A DNA stretch of 64,000 bases from Capronia americana (lineage: Eukaryota; Ascomycota; Eurotiomycetes; Chaetothyriales; Herpotrichiellaceae): positions 1 to 64,000 of the forward strand of contig JADWQD010000027.1 of the NCBI GenBank assembly GCA_016110215.1, read 5' to 3'. Position numbers and translations under genes: made by a program. The notes below the pieces were generated by a model that did no database searches, was not told where the DNA came from, and was given only the letters and a program-made list of their open reading frames with translations. The first letter of the stretch is position 1. Every line of letters begins with the position of its first letter. Below, one piece after another: positions 10,194-21,885 of this stretch.

Positions 10194-11921
10194 TTACATC
10201 CCATCCATAACATACCCACCATACCCATCTCCCCCCAGCACCCTCTCAGCATCCTGGCTCCATCCCTCTTTTTTCTTCAACCATTCTCCTCCAAGCCACA
10301 AGCGAATGCACGTATCGGATGGCTTCAACTGCGGGCTTTCCATCGGAACAAGCTTGTAGAAGTTCTCGTCCAGAGAGGTGGGCTCGCAGACACACCGGCC
10401 ATCAGCCCATCCTAGGTCGTCGACGAATTCGTCTCTGCTGGTCCTGTGCCCCTGCACCACACCCCGTTTGCGAGAAGCTACTCCTCCACCACCATCGCCA
10501 TCCTCGCTGGCTCTTATACCGTCAAACGGGTTCCCAGCAGGAGGACAATGTCTTGCGATATCATGCTGATAGCCCACGTCCCGGAACCACCATACCTTCT
10601 CCGGCGGAGTGAACATACTAACCATCAGGGTATGCACGGGCGCATCTCCCCATCTAGAATAGTAAAACCCTCCTTTCTGGTCCAACCAGTCAAAGTAGAG
10701 TCTACTGCCTTCGTTATCCCGGAAGAAGTTAAGGGAGCCGATCTCGAAGTTACTGAAGAATTGGCAGTTATTGTAACTCCACCCTGTCGCGGGATCGACC
10801 AGCCAATCAAGATTCGCATCCGGGTGGATCAGGTGAGGATATTGGACGATGAAGTCTTGTGTGGTTGACCACAGCGAAGCAAATGATCTTGCATCGTCCA
10901 GGATCGCCATATTGAAGCCATAGACCATCTCATTCGCGTGCATGAATCGGAATGGATCGTAGGGAATGTCGCAGAAAAAGTGAACGTCCGGCTCCACACG
11001 CCAATAGTAGTCATACTTCTCGAGAGCCGGGTGGAGGTAGAACAGGCCGGATTGCCAGCGGATCATGGCGTGGTAGGAAAGGAGGTGACCTTTTCCGACA
11101 GCAGTGAGGGAGAGGTAGTCGAGCGAGTTGTAGTAGAGGGTTTGGTTTATGTGGGGTGGGGTGACCCAGTGAGGCCGGGGGACGAGGTGGTATTCGGTGC
11201 GCGCAGAGGTCGCGTTTGAGGTTGCGGCCTGTCAAGGAGACTGTCAGGTTCATTTCGTGGTGTTTGCAATGGCGCCGTGTCGCGCAGACAGCCGTACCTT
11301 GAACTCCGCCGAAAAGGGTTTCTCGTTGAAAAACACCCAAGGATAATCATATTGCCTATTCCAGTGGAATTCCAACTGCCGCATGCTCTGCAGTATGCCC
11401 TCCAGCTCTTCGTTCCTCACCAGGCTTATTAGGGCTGCCTTTGGACGCTTTGCCTTGACGTTGTTGGGAAATGAGTTCTCTCTGAGCCATTTGACGGGGT
11501 CATGTGTCTTCCGTCTTGTGAATTGAAGACGGCGGACTTCAGAGCGCCATTGCGATTCGAGGGCGGTGATGGGGTCACGATTGGCACACAGCTGAAGGAA
11601 GAGCTGAAGTGACATCAGCAAGGCAACAACGACGACGACCCAGCGCCCGACCCCTTGGCTGCAGTGGCGGCGCAATCGAGAGTAAACAGATTGGCTGGAC
11701 TGGACGTCTTGTGAGGTCTTGTGACCATTCGGTTGTACAGTCGTATGAGAAGGCCTGGGGCTCGGGGCAGTGAAGGATTCAGGTGTGGCTGCGCGAAATA
11801 GGCTAGGTGGTGTACGATCGACCGCTGTCCTGGAAGTGGAGGACGAGGCGGTCGCTGAGGATGGCAAGCTGACGGGCTGTCCACGCTGACCAGGCGGTGT
11901 TGTGCAGTAAGAAGGCAGCAT
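10194..11921 (-). CDS. Alpha-1,2-mannosyltransferase, GT15 (KRE2/MNT1/KTR) family
   Basis: The enzyme transfers mannose from GDP-mannose to glycoprotein glycans in the Golgi. Two exons, 11921-11298 and 11228-10194, flank a 69-nt phase-0 intron (GTACGG...GACAG) and give 552 residues. It has type II topology: a Ser/Pro/Thr-rich cytosolic N-terminus of ~90 residues, one membrane anchor (VGRWVVVVVALLMSLQLFLQ), a stem, then the catalytic domain. Family signatures are KAALISLVRNEEL, YPWVFFNEKPF, the metal and nucleotide region YYWRVEPDVHFFCDIPYDPF, and YNNCQFFSNFEIG, which carries the conserved acidic residue. A Gly/Asp-rich loop near the C-terminus (EDGDGGGGVASRKRG) is an insertion relative to KRE2. 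Cytosolic tail and total length are longer than in yeast (about 440 residues). Which KTR subgroup it belongs to is not clear. Confidence 0.93.
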
Positions 11922-12141
11922 TATGACCGGAAGTGATCCCAGTACGATTAAGAGGAAGCCTTCGAGGGTAGAAGCTTGAAATTTCGAAGTGAAGTTGATT
12001 TAAGTGTGCCAGAAATCATTTGTGCCTCACCTTGAAATTGAAGTCATGTCGGCCACTCCGTACACAGTCCTTACCGAGCCGCACTGCCATGCTATGCAAA
12101 TCGATTCCCACGTCATTCGGTTGAGCCACCTCATGTAAACC

Positions 12142-15100
12142 TCACAAAGCCATCTCCTCCTGCTCTCCGGTCAAGTCGTCGAGGATGCCCAACATTTTGG
12201 CATATGGCACGGTGATCCGCTGCAGGTCTCGATGTTTCCCTGATCGACTGTTAGCAGCGTCTCATCAACAAGACCGAGAGACGACTCACCAAGAAGTAAG
12301 ACAACGTCTTTGAGGAGCTCTTCTCGAGGCCATCCGCAAATCATCTTCGCATCCTCCTGCCAGTTGCGCCCTTCGACTGCGTTCGCTGTGGCTGCAGTAC
12401 TTTCGCCGTCGGCCTGATCTGGCTGGCTAATAATGCCGCCGATTAGCGTGCGGAGGAGTTCTTCGACTTTGAGTCTCAGCCCTTCTGCTCCCAGCCGTTT
12501 TGCGTACATGAGCAGGTATATCCTGAATTCATCCTTTGCACCCAGCATCAAAGCCGCAGCAATGCGGTTCTCGAGGTGCGCTATGGAGACGCCGGACTCG
12601 AAGCTCTCAAAGCCCTCGCGTGACAGCAGGACCTTGACCAGTCGCTGCAGGAAGTAAGCACGGCCCCGTAACAGTGTTTCTGATGTTGTATTTCTTTCCA
12701 GCCATGGCACAATACCAGACGAGACTTCGATCGACTTCTCCGAACCGGACGGTGCCTTGGCGGATTGAACATTGCCCACTGATGAATCTGTCGTGTTCCA
12801 ATACTGGCTGCCCACCGCCCACCAGACCTCGGAAAGCCGCTGCCAACAGTACATCTGTGCCGAGTACGCGTAGCCATCACCGTTCGATAAGCTCACAATG
12901 ATTCGGCCCTCCGAGTTTAGTCGAGCTTGCGTAATTGCCGGCGCGCCTGTAGGATGAGCAGCGAGCGAATGAATCGCAGCGTCAAGTACAGGTGCTAGCG
13001 ACACCGGCGGGTGCGGTGCCGACATGCTCTGAACATTCCACACATAGCACATCCCCACTGCCGTTATACACATCAGCCACGATTCGTATGAGGCCAGGAT
13101 GACAGGCTGCGCTTCCATTACTATGGCGCTGTTGAGCCTTCGACCGTGCGGCGTCCATAGGTAGATTGATCCTGTCTCGTCCCCTACTGCCCAGAATGTC
13201 CGAGTCCCTGTAGCCAGTAAGACAGGTCGAGGTAGAAAATCCTGCCATAGGGGTTGGTCCTTGCGCATCAGTGTGATGCGACATGGCTCCCGATCCTGCG
13301 CCCTTGGAGTCAGTGACTGAGGCGAAGGGTTCTTTACTTCAAGGATGAATTCGGCTCGGGACTTGTTCGTGGCGTCTCCCGAGACGTCACCAGGCTTGCC
13401 GCTAGGGTCGATACCTTGTACGATTTGCGCTCGAACCTTGGGGACAGCAAGTCTTAGTTGGGCGACACTCGTCGCTGGGTTGACGACGGCTGGTCGGATG
13501 AACTCTGGCGTGGTTTGCTGAATATTGACCATTGGTAGCGGCTGCGCAGGAAGCAGGCCATCGGCGCCATTAACGACGATAGGTGCAGCTGCTCTTTGAC
13601 TTGCAGCGGTGACTCGCTTCTCAGCCGTGCCAGGCTCCTCTCCTTCAATCTCAGCATACTTTCGTTTGTTTCCAAGTAGCAACGCGGTCAAGCCACCCTT
13701 TGGAAGCCCGTCAAATGGCTTGGAGAGGTCGAGCACAGCTTGAGGCGCGTCATTTGCTTGCTGCACACTGGCACTGGCACTGACAAGTTTTGTCTGTGGC
13801 AATGAGGATTCCGTTCCACCAGCGCCCGACACCAAGAGTGGCCGTATCCTCTTCTTCCCATCTTTGGTGATTTCGACTCGATTCTTCAGTCGTTCCAGTT
13901 TCGCCTGGTTTTGGTCGTCTTGTGTCTTCGCCGAGGTGTGATTAGTGAAGGTCGTCTCGGCATTGCCATTGGTGAGAGGTTCCATCGAGGTGGTGCCGTT
14001 GGGCGCTCCGTTGGTTGTTTCCGCTGCTGCGGGTTGTGAAGGATGTAGGTCGCCCATCAGAGCGCCCATCCGGCCCTCGACGCCTTTTAGCTCACCGGCT
14101 TTGCTCATCTCTTCGAGCAACAGCGCATCAGTCGTCTCCGGGAAACCCAGCCCTTTTCTCGACGTACCGAATTTGCTGAGTGACCGATCATTTTCTTCGA
14201 TAGGTCGAGTGTAACCCAGCTCTCCCGCCTCGAACATGATGGTTAGAATCGTCCCATCCAAGGCAGTTGCGAACAGCGTGTATCCATCCGGACTCCAAGC
14301 AATATCTGATATGGGCTTTCCTGCCACGTCCTGCTGCACGACCAGTGGGCGAGGATTGCTCGTCGTCCAGATACTGAGACACTTATCTGCGCCCCCACAG
14401 GCAATGACAGTCGTATGAGGCGCTACATGACCTTCTGGTAGAGGCCTCGGATTCGGGTCTGATCCATACAATCTCGGGGAGAAGGCGCACACTTCTACCG
14501 GTCCTTCATGTCCGATGAGGGTCGTGTCACCACCCCAGGTACCGCGCTCGATTATAGCAATCGCACTCACCGGTCCATTGACCGCATTCGCGGCAGCGAT
14601 ATGTTGCCCATCGGGCGCCCACGAACACCGTCTGAAGTACGTCGTTAGGGGAGACTGGACGAATGGTTGAGTGATGGTGGTCTCGAGCACGAAGTTATTC
14701 ACTGCGTCGTGTGTCGTGTAATTCTGAGTTGGAGATGTGAAGCGGAAGACCTTGATTGTCCTGTCGTCGCTGGCCGTAGCGAAGTATTTATTTGCCGGAT
14801 CGAATGTGATGCCCTTGACATGGCTGGAATGGTTGGATAGTGTCTTCAGCTTCTCAAATGTAAAGCCCGACCATACGACCACTTTTGAGTCCAAGCCGAC
14901 CGACACTAGAATTGTTCCATCGTATGACCATCCCAGATCTTGTACATCGTTGTCATGTCCAATTAGTCTCCGAAAGATGCGCCAGTTCTCGACGGGGGGT
15001 GCCTCGTTTGAACCTGTGTCTATTCTCAGCAAACGTTCTTCTCCTCGCTTAAGGGACCGTTCGACAAACCAAAGGCGCCATGAGTCGGCGGACCCGGATC

Positions 15101-15557
15101 GAGGGTGTAGATGCAGACAATCTTGTCATCTGCGCCCGAAGCCAGAAACTTCCCCCCGGGCGAGAATCGCACTGTGTGAATGGTCCCAGAGTGATAACTC
15201 ATCGACGCCAGCTGCTTGGGCTTGTCGTATTTCGCATTGACCGCATTGTATATGGCCTCGGTTGACCATATTCGCACATAGCCATCTTGCAAACATCAGT
15301 AGGCATTCAGCTTTCCCTTTGTGTGCAGACAGCCACATACCGCCGGCCGCGGTGACAAGACGCTGGCCGTCTGGGGATACATGGCAACTGTAGACCTCGA
15401 AATCTTTCTTCTCTCCTGTTTGGACCCAATGTCAGCCTCCCCCAGGTCAAATCATGCGCATGCGACATGATATACGCGGTTGCGACGCGTCAATGTCTTG
15501 TGTAGGAGAAGAGGTCGCACCTCCGTGGGTGAGCCAGATGGGCTTAATGATGTGCAT
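12142..15557 (-). CDS. hir1: Histone regulatory protein Hir1 (HIRA homologue)
   Basis: Hir1 is a subunit of the HIR complex, which deposits H3-H4 independently of replication and represses histone genes. Five exons join in phase (15557-15521, 15415-15341, 15285-15070, 15013-12290, 12239-12142) to give 1049 residues. The start MHIIKPIWLTHGG and the segment VYSCHVSPDGQRL match Hir1 N-termini. WD repeats fill about residues 1-400 (for example SGTIHTVRFSPGGKFLASG and DLGWSYDGTILVSVGLDSKV). A disordered region follows, with the B-domain-like RVEITKDGKKRIRPLLV. The C-terminal half holds the HIRA domain (SYESWLMCITAVGMCYVWNV; ENRIAAALMLGAKDEFRIYLL). The last exon is supported because its product (KHRDLQRITVPYAKMLGIL) resembles Hir1 C-termini. 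Introns are 50-106 nt. Nuclear by function. Confidence 0.93.
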
Positions 15558-16014
15558 CGCGCTTTATCTCTGCGGCGGCCGTGGAAAGCACATTCTGAGA
15601 GGAGAAGATCAATGAATACTGGAAAGAGCGATGGAAAGTGCGACTAAGCGGGAGGGAACGGCGAGGGCGAGACTGCGCGTTGGTTGGAGCGAGGACAGGA
15701 CTGTGGTTGAGTTGGTGGCAGCGTGTCAACCAGCATTCACATTTCACAGTTTGGCATATGACAAGCGAGCTCCAGGCCTCGAATTGGGACCCCAGAAATA
15801 CGGCTCGGCCAATGGAATAAATAGCCAACACTTGCTTGCTGGAGATCATTTCCGCTGCCGCTTCTCTCCTACGAGGTGGGAGGACTATGGTACATATCGC
15901 TATCAACTTTTGGTCAATCCGTGCCATTAACACACGTATGCCCCGCTGTTACCGCGTCGCGAAAGAGCTGAATTTCCACTTCTCGTTGATTTGTTCTCCC
16001 AGATGGCAACACGC
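15558..16014. other. Promoter region of hir1 and 3' flank of the stomatin-like gene
   Basis: About 450 bases upstream of the hir1 ATG. Two CCAAT or ATTGG-like sequences occur (near 15784 and 15811), which may bind the fungal CCAAT factor; this is inference. No gene is seen. Confidence 0.35.
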
Positions 16015-17362
16015 TCAATTTCTGGCATTCGTCGTCTGGTCGAATCCCTCCAAGACAGTCTGTGCCACGTCCTTTTCACTCGAACCTTGTGATTTGGAGT
16101 CCTCGGTCGCCGGCGCCGGCCCCGGCGCCAACAGGTGTCTGGCAGCTGCCTTCCCGTGTCCTTCGTTGACCTTGCCGTACACCGCCATGGCACTGGCGAT
16201 CATCTGCCCGATATCGCCTACGTTGCCTGGCACCACGACCGCGGTGCCTTCCTTCGCGAGCTGCTTGAACGCAGCGACGTACTCCTTGGCGACATCTAAG
16301 CTCATAGCACCCTGGGCGTTGGCTTCGCCTCGCTCGATGGCGCTGGCAACGGCATCGATGCCTTGTGCAGTTGCCTGTGCCCTCATCAAGATAGCCTCGG
16401 CCTCGCCGGATGCCATATTGATTTTCTCGGCCTTCAACGCTTCAGAAGCCAGGATGACAGATTGTTTCCGACCTTCGGCGATATTGATCGCACTCTGTCG
16501 TTGACCTTCGGAATCCAAGATTTCAGCTCGCTTTGATCGCTCGGCCGTCACTTGTCGGTGCATGGCTGCTACAACGCCCTCCGGAGCGTGGATATCCCTG
16601 ATCTCGTATCTCAAACACACCACACCCCACTCTTGCGCGGCTTCATTGATCGCCTGCGTGATGTTCGAATTTAGATTTGCCCGTTCTTTGAGGACGTGAT
16701 CAAGTGTGAGTTGACCGATTTCGGATCGCATCGTCGTCTGCGCTAGTTGGGAGATGGCGTACTCTGCGTCCTCGACCCCGTAACTGCATCTTGCTTAGCC
16801 CTGGCTCTCAGCATACCGGAAGCCGCGCTTACCTCGCTTTGTATGCGTCGAAGACTCTTGTATACAGGACACCATCCAACTCTAACGTCACATTGTCCGC
16901 CGTAATAGCGCTTTGACTGGGGATCTCGATGGCGGCTTCTTTGAGCGACTGGACGTAGGCAATGCGCTGTGGTCCTTGTCAGTTTCCGACTTTTCAAATG
17001 GCTCCGAGCAGGGAGCCCCATACATCGATTATTGGCATTAAGATGGCCAAACCGGGTTCTAGTATCCGACTGAACTTTCCCATACGCTCCACAATCCATG
17101 CTGTCTGTTGGGGTACAAATCGAATGATGGTATTTGCAGGTAGCGAAGTCTGGCGTTGAAAGTACGTTGGTGATGATCCCCCAGAGCCTCCCATGCCCAT
17201 TGGGCCGCCTGGAAACGCTGGCATTGACGTGCTAGTAAACTGTCTCCGGCTCCATATCGCCATGGGTGAACAGGCCAGGGTTGCAGGCTGTAGTGTTGTG
17301 CTCGAGGATGCTACCCGCCGCGCCCGGCGAGGTAAGCTCCGCAGAGCTGTCGATACCTCCAT
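16015..17362 (-). CDS. Mitochondrial stomatin-like protein (SPFH/Band 7, SLP-2 type)
   Basis: SLP-2 proteins form oligomeric scaffolds at the mitochondrial inner membrane and affect cardiolipin domains and protease complexes. Three exons (17362-17024, 16966-16833, 16783-16015) join in phase to 413 residues. The start at 17362 is preferred because it begins an Arg-rich, acid-poor presequence (MEVSTALRSLPRRARRVASS...SRRQFTSTS). An in-frame ATG at 17479 would add 39 residues ahead of it and bury that signal. The SPFH domain begins at NTIIRFVPQQTAWIVERMGK and includes the conserved RIAYVQSLKEAAIEIPSQ and YGVEDAEYAISQLAQTTMRS. An Ala/Glu-rich helical segment (SEALKAEKINMASGEAEAIL) leads to a C-terminal region, AAFKQLAKEGTAVVVPGNVG, typical of SLP-2. 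The divergently transcribed Zn2Cys6 gene starts 700 bases away. Confidence 0.92.
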
Positions 17363-18064
17363 GGCGGCCACCGCTAACGGTCGCAGCAGTATCGGGAGGT
17401 GGGTAGGGCGGTTGGCAGAGAGCTGATGGAATATCAGGCGGTAGAGGGTGATGAAGGCGTGAATATTGCTGACAGCCAATCATGAGCAAGAACGACTTCT
17501 GGCCGCAACGGAGCGCTTCAACGATTATCCGCCGCGGCGAAATATATTGTCGCTTTCCGGCCGACCCTGCTTCTTCTCGTCTGCTCTTCAACAAACTGTT
17601 TATGGACGATCGACCCGAGAAGACCCTGATAATGACCTGTTCACCTTTTGATCTGGTGTGTGGGTGTCCATTGCCTCTGCCAGGGTGTGTGAGATCAAAT
17701 TCACCATAGCCTCGGTCTGTGGACAGGCATTGATCAGTCTCCAAGTACGGAGTATGGATGCGCGATTTCAGAAGGTAACAATGAAGATCTCCCAAGCCTC
17801 TTAATTGAGCCTCGCGCGAGGCAAGACCTGCACAAGTAGCTGCGAGAAGCTTGCGAAAAGTTTCACCGACGCTTTGCCGATCTCCGGCCGGCCGGCACTT
17901 GCACACGCTGAATTGATCTTGGTGAGCTTGGTAAGAATTCTGTCGGCCACCATGGACGACACGAGTAGATTACACGCGCGGCCCACTGGAAGAAACTCAA
18001 AGTACATAACATGGTACTTCCAGCCCTACAACACTGAAATAGGCCACAGATTTTCCCAATCAGA
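17363..18064. other. Shared upstream region of two divergent genes
   Basis: Lies between the starts of the stomatin-like gene and the Zn2Cys6 regulator. Several overlapping open frames here, continuing from the alternative 17479 start, look non-conserved. No specific element is called. Confidence 0.35.
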
Positions 18065-20638
18065 ATGGACAACAAGAAGAGACAACGTCCAGTCACCTCC
18101 TGCTTGCCCTGCCGAAAAAGGCGTCTGAAGTGCGACAGGGTAATGACTTCCGTTCCTCAATGCTGGTGCGTCAGTGACGGAGAGGCACTGACACTTCCGC
18201 TACAGATTCATCCCATGTGTGGACGCTGCCGAGCTGGTGGCACCGAATGCGTGTACGATGAGTCCGCCCTCGGCAGATCCTCCACTTGGCAGAGTACCTC
18301 GACTTCTCAGCAGCCGTCGTCAGTATCAACGAGCTATGGAAGGCTCGAAGAGGCGAGAGCGGGAGGGCCCCAAGTTGACAGTAGGTACCGTCTTTGTGCA
18401 CATACCGCTATCAGCCAGATTAATGACCCGGATTCCAGCCACAGAAACTGCCATAAGACAAAGTAACCATGAGCGAGGACACATCTCCGTCTACGATGGC
18501 GGACGCTCAGCCTATGTTGGGTCGACTTATTGGGCGAATGCAATACCTTCAGAGGTATCTATCTCCTAAAGACCGCCGCTATTTCCACACGGCCAGTTGT
18601 ACTGACTGCAGCCCAGTTTAACCGCGAAACGACAGGATTAGGCCCGGGAGAATCAAGTCCCTTCGCAAAGTTTCCACCGAACATGCAAGGTCACGGCTAC
18701 GAGTGGATGGGACAGAAATTTCGTCCGCCTCGCAACTATGACTTCCAGTGGATGAAAGCGTCATCGAATAAATGCAAGCTGTGTGGACGGAACTACAACA
18801 TGTCATGCGTGTTGGCACTCCTGCCAAACCGAGAGACGTGCGAGAAGCTGTGCGGCTTCTTCTTCGCGACCGTATTTCCCCTCGTTCCGATCCTTCACAC
18901 CAAAAGTTTCGCAGAGGACTTCCGGACGTTCTGGGATGGGATCAACCCAGATGATCTGCACGACTCCGAGCCTAGCATGTTCATGCGCAGGAAACCGGCT
19001 TTCTTGTCTCTGTTGTCAGCGATCCTTTTTGCGGCGCTCTCCTCAGCATCACCGGCTCGTCTCGAGCGTATGTTCGAAAATCCAGCCGATCTAAATGGCG
19101 GTGACATATATTTTATAGCAATGGCCTCCGCAGCATTGACTGGCTTCCCTCGACGTCCAAGCATCCTCTCGCTCGCGGCCTATATCATTGCGCAGAGTCA
19201 ATTCGTTCGCGAGGAGGAGTTTTCCGACGCACCTGATTTCATTGCTACCTCCTTCCGTGTCGCACTCGGCATGGGCCTGCACAGACAGGTGCCGGAGTCG
19301 AGCTTTGGCGCTGCTGAGATTGAGACCAGACGTCGTCTATGGTGGTATATCCTTCACCTGGACGTCATGTCATCATCATCTTCTGGTCTTTCTCCTCTCT
19401 TCATCAATCGAAAGATGGCCAACACGGATGCAATATCTCAATACGATCCACCGGATAATGATGGAGGGACTCGACAAGAAGGTAAGTGGATGCTTAGCTT
19501 AGAGATGACCCTGAGTAGTTGTTGATGTGTTACAGTTGACATCCGGTACTTGGTGGCATCTCACCGTTACGCCATCACCAAGGAGATGAGAGAGATCCTG
19601 GTGCTCCACTTCGAGGATGCCTTTCAGACCTTAGACGCAGTTGAAGAATGTGCCAACCGGCTTCGAATAATCGCCACACGGACTAGTGCAACCGTGGAGA
19701 CCCTTCTCAAGGTCGGTGCAAGTACAGACTCGGCCGCTTCCACTGTACCTCTGGCAGGCGAACAGTCACATCCAGATTTTGGTCGGGTATGGAGCCTCCG
19801 GCCAAACCCGAATGATAGGGACATTGTCAACTTCTCTGCTTGGTCCGCTCTGCTTCTCCATTTGATGGTTCACAAAGCCTACTGCGTCCTGTACCACCCG
19901 CTATTCAGGGATCCTGCGATGGTAGCACACGACAACGTTCGAACAAAGTAGGCAGCTTCTTCCTAGTGGCGTACGAAATAACTTCAGAATAGCACTAACC
20001 TTGCCTGCAGTGCCGTTAAACATGCGCAAGCATTCATTCAACTCTTCATCCGTGTATGCAACGACCCCATCTCCGAGCCCTATCATTGGATGTACCCAGG
20101 TACCTACCAACCGCTTCAAGCCGTCTCACTCCTCCTCGCCGACCTCCTGCAGCATCCTCATAGTGACGACGCAACCCTGTCTCGCGGGCTGATCGACGCT
20201 ATCTTCGAGCTGTATCAGGTTGACGAGGGCATCGTGAGTCAAAACGATCCGCCGCGACGTCAACTTTCGCCTTCAGGAAGAGATGCGTGGACAATGCTTG
20301 TCCGGACACGTCAAAGGGCGCTGCAGCAGGTAGGCATGGACCATCATGTTCTCTTCCCTTCGAGCATCGTCACGTCGAACAGATGCATTTGCGGCGAGAA
20401 GATCTCCGTGGATGGCCATGATGTCGGAGTCGGAACGTACCAGCATCGCCCTAGCATCGGCACTGGTCCTGGTGGCCCGCCAGCAGCAGGCGGCGGCGGA
20501 ATGGAATCGCGGTTGCCGGAAGAGATGGACGACGCAGGCAATTTGCAAACACCGGGTGAGATGCTGTATGATCAAGGGGATTTCGATTGGCACGCTTGGG
20601 ACAATGCCCTGGGTCCTTCTGTGGGTTTGATGCCATGA
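18065..20638 (+). CDS. Zn2Cys6 transcription factor with fungal-specific TF domain
   Basis: Six exons join in phase: 18065-18139, 18206-18380, 18445-18554, 18617-19481, 19536-19947 and 20011-20638, giving 754 residues. The binuclear zinc cluster is split by the first intron: CLPCRKRRLKCDR, then IHPMCGRCRAGGTEC. A linker follows, then VYDGGRSAYVGSTYWANAIP, common just before the regulatory domain. The middle homology region (PF04082 type) contains FFATVFPLVPILHTKSF, FRVALGMGLHRQVPE and RRLWWYILHLDVMSS. The tail has a Gly/Pro-rich patch and ends FDWHAWDNALGPSVGLMP, resembling the acidic-aromatic ends of this class. Nuclear DNA-binding regulator; targets cannot be told from sequence. The neighbouring sulfite oxidase and small membrane protein need not be targets. 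Confidence 0.9.
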
Positions 20639-21135
20639 ATTCCATTTCGACTTTGAAAGCACGCTTCCAGAGAATCGACCTGCCTTGAAATGTATATGTC
20701 TCCTGAACCAGCCAAATGTCGCCAACTCGCTGCGGGGAGACAGAGTTCCTCGGCGAGCCGGGCACAGTGCATCGATTGGAGCTTAGTGAGCGTTCCGGGC
20801 TGTAGGCAACCAAAGAAGGTAAGAATTGAACAGGATGATGCCAAAAAGCGTTAGTGATACTGAGAACTTGGCACCCCGAGGCCGCTATATAAGGAGGGCT
20901 CGCTCTGCTTTTCCAAAGGCGCATCTTTCACACGAGCTTCCCCTTCCACACTACTACTCCTCGTGTCCCGTGCTCGGTGAGGGGGAGGCCTCCCAGCCCT
21001 GCACGAAACAACCTATGGCCTCTGCGTCTTGCTTTTGGCTGATCGTGGCAGACCAGGAGCCAATCAGTCGTGACTCCTCGGAATCATGCGGCTGTCCAGG
21101 AATTACTTTCTTCCCCTCAGCGCAATGACCACTCA
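20639..21135. other. Region between two convergent genes
   Basis: A TATA-like CTATATAAGG at ~20885 on the + strand is followed by a pyrimidine-rich stretch (about 20900-20975), an arrangement typical of fungal core promoters. The only frame downstream (to 21128) is not recognisable, so a transcript here is only a possibility. Confidence 0.25.
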
Positions 21136-21508
21136 TCATCTCTCACGCTGACAGAGTCTCGTATTTGAGGGCCGTGCAGTGGAGCTTGAATGATGTCCAG
21201 ACAAGAACCAGAGGATAAGAATCACCAGCGAGATAAGTGCGACGAGGAGGGGCTTGAGCTCTTCGCGCGAGCTCGTGCGAGAGACACTGGACCTCCTGTC
21301 CTCGTCTGAGGCTCCTTTTAGCAGTTCCTGACCGCGACCATCCAATCAGTCTCCTCGATGCAGCATCGCTTTGTGCTCTCTCGCTTACTAACGTTCCCTG
21401 GGGATCTTCCAACTCCCCTGATCGCTCGAGCGAGCTGAGTGTCATCCGGTGTGTCCGCCAATCACTTCTGCTCAACTGGAGCCAGAAATGATCGGAAGAT
21501 TCAGACAT
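21136..21508 (-). CDS. Small tail-anchored membrane protein, unknown
   Basis: Exons 21508-21389 and 21327-21136 join across a 61-nt intron with a good donor (GTAAGC), a branch-like CTGAT and a CAG acceptor, giving 103 residues. The N-terminal ~80 residues are polar and Ser/Arg/Glu-rich. One hydrophobic helix (LLVALISLVILILWFL) sits near the C-terminus, with only a short polar tail after it, which fits a tail-anchored or single-pass protein. I do not recognise a family. The gene runs divergently from sulfite oxidase, whose start lies about 380 bases away. Confidence 0.45.
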
Positions 21509-21885
21509 GGACTGCAGAAGAGCGAGGGGTCCCTGGCGACAATCACCTTACCTCGAATCATGGCTGATATGACTGGATGCTCGGCAAAAACTAAACCTGA
21601 TAGGATTAGGCGTCCTCATCAGTATTGGTGAGGATGAAGCTTCAGGCAGTTGCGAAATCCCCGTGCGAACAGCTCATGGAATCCACACCAGTCATGATCG
21701 AGCTGCGCAACGCAAGTTCAGGCAATACCGGTGGGTGACTGGCGTCGTTTAGGCTTTTCGAGGGGGAGGTTCCGAAGACTGTCATGGCGTCTTCTCAGTG
21801 TGCACCCGATAAGACTGCCAGCACCCCCAACTCCCAACCCCGACTCCTGCTTCTCCCTCGAAACGCCGTCTGCTCGCTTTCAAAA
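21509..21885. other. Shared upstream region of the small membrane protein and sulfite oxidase genes
   Basis: Divergent promoter region of ~375 bases. The sulfite oxidase frame is open upstream to an ATG at 21784, so part of this may be coding if that start is used. Nothing else is supported. Confidence 0.3.

Noticed and set aside
17362..17479. Earlier in-frame ATG for the stomatin-like gene
   Set aside because: It would bury a good mitochondrial presequence. The start at 17362 fits the family better.
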